From positions 186,001 to 250,000 of the forward strand of contig NZ_CP048795.1 of the NCBI RefSeq assembly GCF_011006175.1: a DNA stretch of 64,000 nucleotides. The letters are read 5' to 3'. Source of the stretch: Hydrogenobacter sp. T-8. Its GTDB lineage: Bacteria; Aquificota; Aquificia; Aquificales; Aquificaceae. This document shows positions 12,211 to 19,452 of the stretch, piece by piece; the first letter of the stretch is position 1; each line of letters begins with the position of its first letter. The notes beneath the pieces are model-generated. The model was given only the letters and a program-made list of their open reading frames with translations, was not told where the DNA came from and did not search any database. A program made the position numbers and the translations under genes.

Positions 12211-12956
12211 AGCTCACCTAGACCCTTTTTTATAAACTCCCTTACAAAGGGTATGTGAGAGTTCAGGATTTCTTCTTTTGTGCCTGTTTGAACCACTTGA
12301 CCTTCTTTTATTATCATTATCCTGTCTGATATGGAGAAGGCGGACACAAGGTCGTGAGATACCACTATAGCGGTAGAACCTGTCTTTTCTCGGAGGTTAA
12401 GGATAAGTTCGTCAATGAGCCTGCTGGTGATAGGGTCAAGCCCTGAGGTTGGCTCGTCGTATATGATAAGCTGTGGCTCTGTGGCTATAGCCCTTGCTAT
12501 TCCCACCCTCTTCTTCATACCGCCCGATAGCTCGGAAGGATAGAGGTCAAGCTCTTCTCCCGATAAGCCCACCATGCTTAGATACTTGAGGGCGGTAGCC
12601 CTAAGCTCTTCTCTCTTGTGCTTTCCATGTTCTAAGTGATAAAAGACCACGTTTTCCCAGACGGTGAGGCTATCAAAAAGGGCCGCTCCCTGAAAGACAT
12701 AGCCTATGCCCTTTCTTACATCATCCAGCTCCATCTGGGTAAGGGATGAAACATCTTTGCCAAAGACCTCCACTTTACCGCTCGTTGCCCTCAAGAGACC
12801 CACAAGACACTTGGTTATTGTGGTCTTACCGCTACCGCTCCCACCCAGTATGGTAAAGACTTCGCCCTCATACACCTCAAAGCTCACATCTTTGAGGATG
12901 GGTCTTCCATTCAGCTCAAGGCTCAGGTTTTCTACCGAGACTACCTTCTTCATCAA
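12189..12956 (-). CDS. MlaF-like ABC transporter ATP-binding protein
   Basis: 255 residues with Walker A GGSGSGKTT, Q-loop YVFQGAALFDSLTV, signature LSGGMKKRVGIARA, Walker B LIIYDEPTSGLDP and switch His in VVSHD. The GAALFDSLTVWENV stretch is typical of MlaF/TTG2A, the ATPase of lipid (phospholipid) transport between inner and outer membranes. The MlaE permease and MlaD substrate protein are not adjacent. It is coupled by a 4-bp overlap to the upstream FMN split-barrel gene, in the tRNA-Ser-headed operon that also encodes a CDP-alcohol phosphatidyltransferase, so a lipid theme is plausible. Confidence 0.9.
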   Translation of the reverse strand: MMKKVVSVENLSLELNGRPILKDVSFEVYEGEVFTILGGSGSGKTTITKCLVGLLRATSGKVEVFGKDVSSLTQMELDDVRKGIGYVFQGAALFDSLTVWENVVFYHLEHGKHKREELRATALKYLSMVGLSGEELDLYPSELSGGMKKRVGIARAIATEPQLIIYDEPTSGLDPITSRLIDELILNLREKTGSTAIVVSHDLVSAFSISDRIMIIKEGQVVQTGTKEEILNSHIPFVREFIKKGLGELYEAKSG

Positions 12957-13387
12957 ATCTTTAAGGCATCAAGCACCAATTGATCAAGCTCTCCAGCCTT
13001 TTGGAGGTCTCCAGTGTGCATAAAGGGTATGGTGCCAGTTATTGTGCCACCCGGGAAGAGGTTGTTCTCCACGCTGTTTATCCTTATCTCAAACACGGAG
13101 ACGGGAAACTTGACTTCCTCTATTCTGTCCTGAAGGAGGCTTGCGGTGCCATAGCAGGCAAGGGCTTTGTCCTGAGCTATGAGCATAAGGCATGCCTGCC
13201 CAGTCTGTTGCATGTTTTTAGAGCTTTTGGCGTTGGAGCTGAGGGCAACCCTTATGGTTCTCTCGTCAATAGGGTATACCCATGTGATAAAGGTAAGGTG
13301 TATATTACCCTCTTTGTCAGAAGTGGCAAGCACCACAGGGAAAACGCCCAGATTACGCATAAGGTCCATAAGCTCCTTTGGAAGCAT
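12953..13387 (-). CDS. Pyridoxamine 5'-phosphate oxidase-like (FMN split-barrel) protein
   Basis: A 144-residue protein starting LPKELMDLMRNLG, with VVLATSDKEGNIHLT and TIRVALSSNAKSSKNMQQ, a pattern typical of small PNPOx-like flavin-binding split barrels. The family binds FMN or related cofactors; the reaction is not known here. Its Shine-Dalgarno AGGAGG is made of the last two Arg codons (AGG AGG) of the upstream gene, and the start follows that stop by a few bases, so translation is coupled. It overlaps the MlaF-like gene by 4 bp. Confidence 0.75.
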   Translation of the reverse strand: MLPKELMDLMRNLGVFPVVLATSDKEGNIHLTFITWVYPIDERTIRVALSSNAKSSKNMQQTGQACLMLIAQDKALACYGTASLLQDRIEEVKFPVSVFEIRINSVENNLFPGGTITGTIPFMHTGDLQKAGELDQLVLDALKI

Positions 13388-13390
13388 CTT

Positions 13391-13966
13391 TCACCTCCTG
13401 GTTAGTTTTCTAAAAATATAAACCCTCTGCAGGGTAGTAATCAAAGACCCCACCGCTATGAGGACAACCGCAGGAAAGACAAGGTCAAGGGCTATGCCCG
13501 CCAGAAGGATAAACCACCTTTCGGGTCTTTCAAAGGTGCCCACCTTTAGCTCATAGCCAAGCCCCTCCGCCCTTGCTCTGGAGTAGCTAACTGTAAAGGA
13601 AAAAAGCATTGCCATGAGGGCAAAGAGGGACAGAAGTTTGTCTTCAGAAGACAGGGCTATGGCTATGAAGGGGAGAGCATCAGAGAGCCTGTCTAACAAA
13701 GAGTCAAGAAAGGCTCCAAGGTCTGAGTTTTTGCCAAGCCTTCTCGCAAGACTTCCATCCAGTGCATCAGACAGAGCTCCCAAGAGGAGAAGCACAAAGC
13801 TCAAGAGCAGATACCCAGAGTACAGAGCTAAGGAGCCAAAAAGCACAAAAACAAGCCCCATAAAGGTTATCATGTTTGGAGTAGCACCAATCCTCTCCAA
13901 GAACACAAGGAAGGGCTCTGTTAACTTCTCAAAGGTAGGCTTTAGCTCTCTTACAATATAGCTCAT
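13391..13966 (-). CDS. CDP-alcohol phosphatidyltransferase
   Basis: 191 residues with about five membrane segments and the complete family motif D-x2-DG-x2-AR-x8-G-x3-D-x3-D in SDALDGSLARRLGKNSD and the following LGAFLDSLLD. The enzyme would transfer a phosphatidyl group from CDP-diacylglycerol to an alcohol in the inner membrane. Its overall look resembles archaetidyl- or phosphatidyl-inositol-phosphate synthases more than PgsA, and a separate PgsA-like gene lies at 24985. The start is 13 nt from the 3' end of tRNA-Ser, with TAGGAG in that gap, so the mRNA is likely made by processing of a tRNA-mRNA transcript. Confidence 0.88.
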   Translation of the reverse strand: MSYIVRELKPTFEKLTEPFLVFLERIGATPNMITFMGLVFVLFGSLALYSGYLLLSFVLLLLGALSDALDGSLARRLGKNSDLGAFLDSLLDRLSDALPFIAIALSSEDKLLSLFALMAMLFSFTVSYSRARAEGLGYELKVGTFERPERWFILLAGIALDLVFPAVVLIAVGSLITTLQRVYIFRKLTRR

Positions 13967-13979
13967 ACTCTTCTCCTAC

Positions 13980-14066
13980 GGCGAGGGAGGGATTCGAACC
14001 CCCGGTGGGCTCTGAACCCACAGCGATTTTCGAGACCGCCCCGTTCGACCACTCCGGCACCTCGCC
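13980..14066 (-). tRNA. tRNA-Ser (anticodon CGA)
   Basis: 87 nt with acceptor stem GGCGAGG/CCTCGCC, an anticodon stem GCGGT/ATCGC holding the loop CTCGAAA (anticodon CGA), a long variable arm (TGTGGGTTCAGAGCCCACC region) as expected for class II serine tRNA, and T arm GGTTCGAATCC. CCA is not encoded. A -10 TATAAT lies 9 nt upstream inside a palindrome shared with the divergent O-antigen-ligase-like gene, and a protein gene follows 13 nt downstream. Confidence 0.97.
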
Positions 14067-14071
14067 TCTTT

Positions 14072-14083
14072 TATAATTATAAG
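14072..14083. promoter_or_regulatory. Divergent -10 region of tRNA-Ser and the O-antigen-ligase-like gene
   Basis: TATAATTATA (14072-14081) is a perfect palindrome, so it reads as a -10 box on both strands: for tRNA-Ser on the minus strand, 9 nt from its 5' end, and for the plus-strand gene. The overlapping TATAAG (14078-14083) is 8 nt before the plus-strand ATG at 14092. Confidence 0.5.
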
Positions 14084-14091
14084 GCTTTGCC

Positions 14092-15219
14092 ATGCTTATA
14101 GTCCTCTTTGCTTTGGGCTTGCTTTCCATAAGCCTCTTTGAGGCTTTGGTGGTCCTTATTCTTTTCTACCTTCTGTACAAGGGTTTTAAGGGTTTTCGGT
14201 GTAGGGGAAGTCTGCTTTTGCCTCTCACTTTGCATGCCCTTGTGGTTTTGGTCTCTACTACTCTTTTTCATACCTCTCAGATAGGCAAGGCTATAGAAAG
14301 GGGCGTGTTTTTACTCTCTTACTGCTATGGTGGACTGCTTAGGGTGGACGAAGGAAGTCTATATAGGTTTAATCTCTTTTTGGTGCTTTCTGGTCTGGCT
14401 CTTTTACCCTTGGTGTTTTACAGATACAGCCAAACAGGTCAACCTGCCATGTTTTGGGGTGGGTGGTTTGAGGTAGGAGCCTTTTACAGCATCTTTGCGG
14501 TCGCAAGCCTTTCTCTGCTCTTTTATTCAAAAAGGGTCTACTACCTTTTGCCCTTTCTACTTTTTGTGGGCGTGGTCTTTTTTACCATGAGAAGGTCTGC
14601 CATGCTGGGGCTTGCCTTTGCCCTTTTGGTTTTTGCCCTCCTTGTGGGACAGAAGGTTTCCAAAAAAGCCTTTTGGGGTATTTTGCTTACCCTTTTTGTT
14701 GGCTTTGCGGTAAGCACTGCCATTCTTGCACAAAAGGATATAAGGTATAAGACCATGTATGAAATGGTGCTGGGACGAAGACCTATAAATGACGAGACGC
14801 TAAACCACATATCCAGCTACCGTTGGGAGATAGCAAAAGCAGGCGTGCAGGTAGTAAAAAAAGACATACAGGAAAGAAACTGGCTTGCCCTTGCCATAGG
14901 TCATGGCATAAATTCTGGCTACTACCTTGAGCCAAAGAGCCCTGTGGGTGGGGTCTACGAGTCGGTATTCTTGCTTTCAGAGCTTATTGAGAAGGGTCTT
15001 TTGGGGCTTTTTGCAGTCCTTTGGGTTTATTATGCATACTTTAAGTTTTTGTTGGGCTTTAGGATAAGGGAGAGCATGGACTACCTTCTTATGCCCCTTT
15101 TACTTGCTCTTGGCTCTCACCTTGTGGGGACGGTCTTTACCTTTTTCTGGGATGCTATGCTACCCTTATATCTTGTGCTTTTTATGGTGGTAGAAAGGTT
15201 TAGGTCTTACAAACTGTGA
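14092..15219 (+). CDS. O-antigen ligase-like multi-spanning membrane protein
   Basis: 375 residues with roughly ten hydrophobic segments and a large polar stretch at about 220-290 containing RRPINDETLNHISSYRWE and GHGINSGYY. This matches the Wzy_C/WaaL plan: a long periplasmic loop with conserved Arg and His residues that joins O-antigen or another polysaccharide to lipid A core or polymerises it. No other surface-polysaccharide gene is adjacent. It is a single gene divergent from tRNA-Ser and has no Shine-Dalgarno site. Confidence 0.75.
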   Translation: MLIVLFALGLLSISLFEALVVLILFYLLYKGFKGFRCRGSLLLPLTLHALVVLVSTTLFHTSQIGKAIERGVFLLSYCYGGLLRVDEGSLYRFNLFLVLSGLALLPLVFYRYSQTGQPAMFWGGWFEVGAFYSIFAVASLSLLFYSKRVYYLLPFLLFVGVVFFTMRRSAMLGLAFALLVFALLVGQKVSKKAFWGILLTLFVGFAVSTAILAQKDIRYKTMYEMVLGRRPINDETLNHISSYRWEIAKAGVQVVKKDIQERNWLALAIGHGINSGYYLEPKSPVGGVYESVFLLSELIEKGLLGLFAVLWVYYAYFKFLLGFRIRESMDYLLMPLLLALGSHLVGTVFTFFWDAMLPLYLVLFMVVERFRSYKL

Positions 15220-15301
15220 TTTTTTGAAAATCCGAAAAAAAAGTAGATACTACAAAATATTTAAACATATGGTTTTTGGCTTACGCATGCTTAAAAGTCA
15301 G

Positions 15302-15555
15302 TTAATTTGTTTTTCTCCTCACCCTTATCTTACCGCTCATAAGATGGCGAAGTAGGCTCTTAAATAGGTTCTGAAGTGCTTTCTTATACTCTTCTTCTTT
15401 TTGAAGTTTGTCGTCTATGGCTCTTAGGACTTCCGCTATGGCTTTTTGCTCTTCATCTCCGCCACCTCCCCCAATCTCACCACCTTCCAATCAACAGGCA
15501 AAGGACCCAGCTCTGTATCTTTGAAATCCCTCTCCTCGTAAAACTCAAAACCCAT
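15302..15555 (-). pseudogene. Remnant of a type I restriction specificity subunit (hsdS)
   Basis: Reading from ATG at 15555, the first ~31 codons give an HsdS-type N-terminus (MGFEFYEERDFKDTELGPLP, then DWKVVRLGEVAE). This frame stops soon after. In a second frame the sequence gives the conserved HsdS C-terminal helix (EEQKAIAEVLRAIDDKLQ to the LFKSLLRHLMSGKIRV end). Both DNA-recognition domains are missing, so an internal deletion with frameshift fused the two ends near 15450. TATAAT lies 8 nt before the ATG. No hsdM or hsdR is nearby. The 82 bp between this relic and the upstream gene end (15220-15301) is AT-rich with nothing recognisable. Confidence 0.8.
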
Positions 15556-15569
15556 AGCAGAAAATTATA
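15533..15569. repeat. Direct repeat copy 1 (hsdS start region)
   Basis: The 25 bp at 15533-15557 are identical to 16499-16523, and the next 12 bp match at 9 positions. The repeat holds the hsdS relic start codon, its first codons and part of its -10 box. The two copies are 966 bp apart and bracket the Rpn-like gene. Confidence 0.85.
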
Positions 15570-15580
15570 AAACTTTGGCT

Positions 15581-16456
15581 TTATATACCAAGCTCTTCCT
15601 TCAAAACTTTCAATACATCCTCTGCAACTACCAACCTTTTAGCCAAAGCACGCAAAAATTCCCTATCTTTCACAGACCTTATCTTATCGCTTACACCCTC
15701 TGGCACATACCCAAGTCTACCTTCTATAAGGGTCAACACCATCTCCTGTGCAGACCTCAATAGCCCCTCCTCAAGCCCAATCTGCTTACCCTCTTCAAGA
15801 CCAAGCCTATATAGAATGTCCTTTTTCAGTTCTTTCTTTGGCAATTTTATATCTTCAGGTCTGACCACTATAGGCATATGCCTAACCTCCTCCGTGAACC
15901 TTATCCTTAAGTTAGGTCTTAGCTCCGTCAATGTCAAGGCTTTCAGAAAATACTCCTTCCTTTCCTCTTCACTCATACCCTCCATAGTCTTTATTATCCT
16001 GTATATCAAATAATCCTCATCCTCTACTTTACAAAGACACGCCAGCAGTATATCCATGGGGTCTGAGCTTTCTAAAAACAGTTTGCAGTCTATCTGTCTT
16101 ATGTCAAGTACTTCATAGCTAAAGGTCAGGTTTTTGAGCTTTAGTTTGGACTTCATCCTTAGTTTTTTGTTTCCCACATAAACGAGAAGTTGCTTTATGT
16201 TGTGGGTTTGGTATTTTTCTGCGATTAATGTATAATAGCGTAGCATTCTCCAAGGCATAGTAGGGTCGTTAAAGGATTGGAATTCCATATGCAGTATGCT
16301 TTCATCTTGAAGTTTTGCCAAGAAGTCTACCCTTAGCTCTGTGGATGGCAGGTTAGTAGGCAGTAGTTCCTTTATAGGTTTGGGTGAGAGAAGTTTACTG
16401 AACCTATAAGGGACTTCTTCAAAAATATCTTTCAAAGCTATGTCTTTTGAAGACAC
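15581..16456 (-). CDS. Rpn-family PD-(D/E)XK nuclease / transposase-like protein
   Basis: 291 residues. The N-terminal ~150 residues resemble Rpn (recombination-promoting nuclease) proteins, with VDFLAKLQDES followed by ILHMEFQS as the D...ExQ form of the PD-(D/E)XK site and the family-typical RMLRYYTLIAEKYQ. The C-terminus (EEGKQIGLEEGL and a helical tail) also fits. Such proteins are DNA endonucleases linked to recombination and often sit in variable genomic spots. The start is GTG with TATAAT 6 nt upstream. It lies between two copies of an hsdS 5' fragment, suggesting insertion or rearrangement at a former restriction locus. Confidence 0.82.
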   Translation of the reverse strand: MSSKDIALKDIFEEVPYRFSKLLSPKPIKELLPTNLPSTELRVDFLAKLQDESILHMEFQSFNDPTMPWRMLRYYTLIAEKYQTHNIKQLLVYVGNKKLRMKSKLKLKNLTFSYEVLDIRQIDCKLFLESSDPMDILLACLCKVEDEDYLIYRIIKTMEGMSEEERKEYFLKALTLTELRPNLRIRFTEEVRHMPIVVRPEDIKLPKKELKKDILYRLGLEEGKQIGLEEGLLRSAQEMVLTLIEGRLGYVPEGVSDKIRSVKDREFLRALAKRLVVAEDVLKVLKEELGI

Positions 16457-16462
16457 AAGGAG

Positions 16463-16468
16463 ATTATA
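16463..16468 (-). promoter_or_regulatory. -10 box of the Rpn-like gene, leaderless geometry
   Basis: TATAAT ends 6 nt before the GTG start; the gap reads CTCCTT and has no Shine-Dalgarno site. Confidence 0.45.
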
Positions 16469-16498
16469 GCATAATCCTATGTTATAAATTTTAGACTT

Positions 16499-16535
16499 TC
16501 CTCGTAAAACTCAAAACCCATAGTGGAAAGTTATA
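16499..16535. repeat. Direct repeat copy 2 (hsdS start region)
   Basis: Second copy of the 37-bp repeat at 15533. On the minus strand it encodes MGFEFYEES and then runs into a stop after 14 codons. It also carries a TATAAC 8 nt before the ATG, so it looks like a duplicated hsdS promoter-start fragment left upstream of the Rpn-like gene. Confidence 0.85.
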
Positions 16536-16545
16536 GCAAAAGACA

Positions 16546-17478
16546 TCAAGCGCGCACCACAAGGCGGTGAGCCCTACCCACAAGGTCGGTAAACCTTTCT
16601 ATAGACCTCTCTCTCATGTAGTCTTCTACGCCTTCTATGACCTTAAGGGGTGCATAGGGGTCAAAGAAGTTAGCGGTTCCCACTTGAATGCATACCGCAC
16701 CTGCAAGGATATGTTGTAAAGCGGAATCCGTGTCGTATATGCCACCAACGCCTATTATAGGGACAGAGTGTCCAAGCTCTGAAAAAACCTCCCAGACCAT
16801 TCTTACCGCTATGGGAAGTATGGCAGGACCAGAGAGACCTCCCATAAGTGTAGAAAGTTCAGGTCTTTGGCTTTTTGTGTCTATTTTCATACCAAGAAGG
16901 GTGTTTATGAGAACGAGCCCATCCGCACCCGCATCTACACAAACCTTGGCAAAGCCCTTTATATCTCCCGTATTGGGTGAGAGTTTTACAAGCACTGGCT
17001 TTTTTACCTTGGCTTTTACCCTTTCCACAAGCCTTGAGAGCACCACAGGGTCATGTCCAAAGAGCATACCTCCCTTTTTCACATTAGGACAAGACACGTT
17101 GAGCTCATAGGCTACCACCTTCTTGGCATCTTCAAGTGCAAGGCATACCTCCACATACTCTTCTTCTGTTTCTCCAAAAACATTGGCTATAAAGTGGGTG
17201 TCTATCTTCTCAAGGTTTGGGTATATCTTTTTCAAAAAGCCTTCCACTCCCGGGTTTTGAAGTCCTATGGAGTTTAACATCCCGCAGGGGGTTTCCGCAA
17301 TCCGTTCTGGTGCGTTGCCTTCGCGAGGCTTTAGAGATATACCCTTTGTAACCACCGCACCAAGCCTTGATATGTCATATATCTCCATAGCCTCAAGCCC
17401 ATAGCCAAAAGTTCCCGATGCTACCCAAACAGGGTTTTTAAACCTTACGCCAAAAAGCTCCACAGAAAGGTCAAGCAT
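16546..17478 (-). CDS. pyrD: Dihydroorotate dehydrogenase, class 1B
   Basis: It oxidises dihydroorotate to orotate in pyrimidine synthesis. 310 residues with an FMN TIM barrel: NPVWVASGTFGYG, GNAPERI, the active-site cysteine in ELNVSCPNVKKGG (class 1 enzymes use Cys), VKLSPN and IIGVGGI. Class 1B enzymes work with an FeS/FAD partner PyrK, which is not next to it. The start overlaps the upstream NDUFA9-like gene by 8 bp, so it belongs to the tatB-tatC-NDUFA9-like-pyrD operon. Confidence 0.95.
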   Translation of the reverse strand: MLDLSVELFGVRFKNPVWVASGTFGYGLEAMEIYDISRLGAVVTKGISLKPREGNAPERIAETPCGMLNSIGLQNPGVEGFLKKIYPNLEKIDTHFIANVFGETEEEYVEVCLALEDAKKVVAYELNVSCPNVKKGGMLFGHDPVVLSRLVERVKAKVKKPVLVKLSPNTGDIKGFAKVCVDAGADGLVLINTLLGMKIDTKSQRPELSTLMGGLSGPAILPIAVRMVWEVFSELGHSVPIIGVGGIYDTDSALQHILAGAVCIQVGTANFFDPYAPLKVIEGVEDYMRERSIERFTDLVGRAHRLVVRA

Positions 17479-18415
17479 TTATCTTCCTCCTAAACTCTTC
17501 CAAACTCCACCTTAGAGATTCTTCGTAAGAAATTGGCTCTCTTCCACAGAGCTTTTCTACACCTTCCTTTTCCACCTCAGGGTCAAGACCACATATATTA
17601 TCCCTCCACATCATAAGCATCTGGTCTGAGCTAAAGGGTGGTGGCTGAAGGACCCTTTCTACCACCAAACCACCTACATACATAAGGCTTTTTGGCACAG
17701 GTAGGAGCAAGACCTTCCTTTTCCAGTAGTCAAAAATGTCCTCCAAAAGCTCCCTAAAGCTCACCCTCCTGTTTCCGCACAGCTCGTAGGTTTTACCCTC
17801 GCTCTCTTCTAAGATAAGAGCCTTCACAAAGGCACAGGCAACATCTCTAACATCCACAGGCTGAAAGAGATAGCCACCGCCACCGGGCAGGGCAAAAAGC
17901 CTCAAAAACTTGGTAATGCTCCATAGGTCATAAAAGAGCTTTTGCTCAGGACCGAGTATGAGAGAGGGTCTCATTATGGTATAGCTTAGCCCCGACCTTT
18001 TTAGCTCCTCTTCCGCCATAAACTTGGTGCGATGATACATGGAGGGGGCATCCTTGTGGGTACCGAGAGAACTCATATGAACTACCCTTTTGAGCCTTCC
18101 ATACTCCCTTGAGACCTCGTATAGGTTCTTTGAATACAGATAATGCACCTTCATAAAGGTCTGTCCATGTCTTTTGCTTTCTACAAGTATACCTACCAGA
18201 TGCACCAAGTAGTCTGGCTGAAATTCCTCAAAGACCTTCCTGAGAGATGGCTTGTCCGCAAGGTCCACCCTGTAAGGATATACCTTATCGCCAAAAAGCC
18301 TCTCTAACTTAGCCACATCCCTAACACTACAGCCTACGGTATAACCCTTTTTTAGAAGCTCTCTTACTATATGTCTTCCTACAAAGCCTGTGGCACCAGT
18401 TATGAGAACCTTCAT
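17471..18415 (-). CDS. NAD(P)-binding NDUFA9-like / extended SDR protein
   Basis: 314 residues. The N-terminal Rossmann motif is TGATGFVGRHIV (residues ~6-17); MSSLGTHKDAPSMYHRTKFMAEE contains the Y-x3-K of short-chain dehydrogenases, and the middle has YTIMRPSLILGP. This is the complex I NDUFA9-like / atypical SDR group, often annotated as epimerase. The exact substrate is unknown; members bind NADPH and some act in quinone or lipid biology. It overlaps tatC by 4 bp and pyrD by 8 bp. Confidence 0.85.
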   Translation of the reverse strand: MKVLITGATGFVGRHIVRELLKKGYTVGCSVRDVAKLERLFGDKVYPYRVDLADKPSLRKVFEEFQPDYLVHLVGILVESKRHGQTFMKVHYLYSKNLYEVSREYGRLKRVVHMSSLGTHKDAPSMYHRTKFMAEEELKRSGLSYTIMRPSLILGPEQKLFYDLWSITKFLRLFALPGGGGYLFQPVDVRDVACAFVKALILEESEGKTYELCGNRRVSFRELLEDIFDYWKRKVLLLPVPKSLMYVGGLVVERVLQPPPFSSDQMLMMWRDNICGLDPEVEKEGVEKLCGREPISYEESLRWSLEEFRRKINA

Positions 18416-19170
18416 CCTTGAGCCACCTCTATGGCAGTTTCCTTTTGTTTGCGTCTTGCCAACTTTCCAGCAAGGAGCGAAAGCTCATAAAGAATTATCA
18501 GAGGTATAGCCATTATCACTTGCGTGGTCACGTCAGGGGCTATGAGAGCACCCGCCACAAAGGCAAGCACTATAAAGTATTTTCTAAAGGCTTTCAATTG
18601 TCTCTCCGTCACAAGCCCTGCCCTCTGCAGGAGGAATATGACCACAGGAAGCTCAAAGGCTATGCCAAAGCCTATTATCATCTTGAGAAGAAAGGATATA
18701 TACAGGTTCACAGAAAGAAAGGGTGTTGCCTGAAGCTGAGAAAGCCCTATGCCCAGCAGGAACCTTAGAGCCATAGGAAGGGCTACAAAGTAGGAAAAGG
18801 CTCCGCCAAGAAGAAAAAGAATAATAGAAAAAAGGGTTAGGGGAAGAACAAGTTTCTTCTCATTGGGATACAGGGCAGGCTCTACGAACCTCCAGAGCTG
18901 AAAGAGTATAACAGGAAGCGACAGGATAAAGCCAAAGACTATGGAAATCTTCAGCAGTATGAAAAGAGGCTCCGTAGGGGAGAGGGTCACAAGCTCTACC
19001 TGTGGGTATGACCTCCTTACTGGCTCTTTCAGTATTTCAAATATCTGGCTCGCAAAGTAGAAGGCTACACCCGTGCCTACAAGGAAAGCTACTATGGACT
19101 TAATCAGCCTGCTTCTTAGCTCCCTCAGATGCTCCGTCAGAGGCATCTTGGGAAGTTCGTGTTGTTCCAT
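18412..19170 (-). CDS. tatC: Sec-independent (Tat) translocase subunit TatC
   Basis: 252 residues with six membrane segments. N-terminal LTEHLRELRSRLI and the first periplasmic loop with Pro-rich LSPTEPLF and the conserved Glu are family hallmarks. TatC binds the twin-arginine signal of folded, often cofactor-containing proteins. The start at 19170 is taken because GAGG lies close upstream; an internal ATG at 19146 is also possible. The 5' end overlaps tatB by 71 bp in another frame, an unusually long overlap. Confidence 0.97.
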   Translation of the reverse strand: MEQHELPKMPLTEHLRELRSRLIKSIVAFLVGTGVAFYFASQIFEILKEPVRRSYPQVELVTLSPTEPLFILLKISIVFGFILSLPVILFQLWRFVEPALYPNEKKLVLPLTLFSIILFLLGGAFSYFVALPMALRFLLGIGLSQLQATPFLSVNLYISFLLKMIIGFGIAFELPVVIFLLQRAGLVTERQLKAFRKYFIVLAFVAGALIAPDVTTQVIMAIPLIILYELSLLAGKLARRKQKETAIEVAQG

Positions 19171-19429
19171 TATCCTCTTTTACCTCCTCACTTTTTTCCT
19201 TTTCTATTAAATCGTAAACACTTTCATCTTCAGGAGGGGTCGCATCCTTGCTCTCCTCCATTATTTTCTTGTTTATGCTTTCCATGTATAGCTGATATCT
19301 AAGCTCATCCCAAGTTTCTCTAACCTTTCGTAGAAACTCGCCTAACTTGGTAGCCACTTCCACCATCTTCTCGGGACCCAAGAAGACGAAGGCTACCGCA
19401 AGTATCACCAAGAGCTCGGGAAAGTCCAT
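19100..19429 (-). CDS. tatB: Tat translocase subunit TatA/TatB
   Basis: 109 residues: a short N-terminal membrane helix (FPELLVILAVAFVFLGPEKM), with the FGPxxL-type hinge in FLGPEKM, then an amphipathic helix and an acidic disordered tail. The Glu at the start of the helix and the longer tail suggest TatB; no second TatA gene is in this cluster, so it might serve both roles. A TATATT lies 7 nt before the start, as at many other genes here. It heads the tatB-tatC-NDUFA9-like-pyrD operon. Confidence 0.88.
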   Translation of the reverse strand: MDFPELLVILAVAFVFLGPEKMVEVATKLGEFLRKVRETWDELRYQLYMESINKKIMEESKDATPPEDESVYDLIEKEKSEEVKEDNGTTRTSQDASDGASEGAKKQAD

Positions 19430-19452
19430 GATTATAAATATAAACCAAAGCT

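Noticed and set aside
15220-15301. Possible gene or RNA between the O-antigen-ligase-like gene and the hsdS relic
   Set aside because: AT-rich, with no frame, hairpin or promoter strong enough to call.
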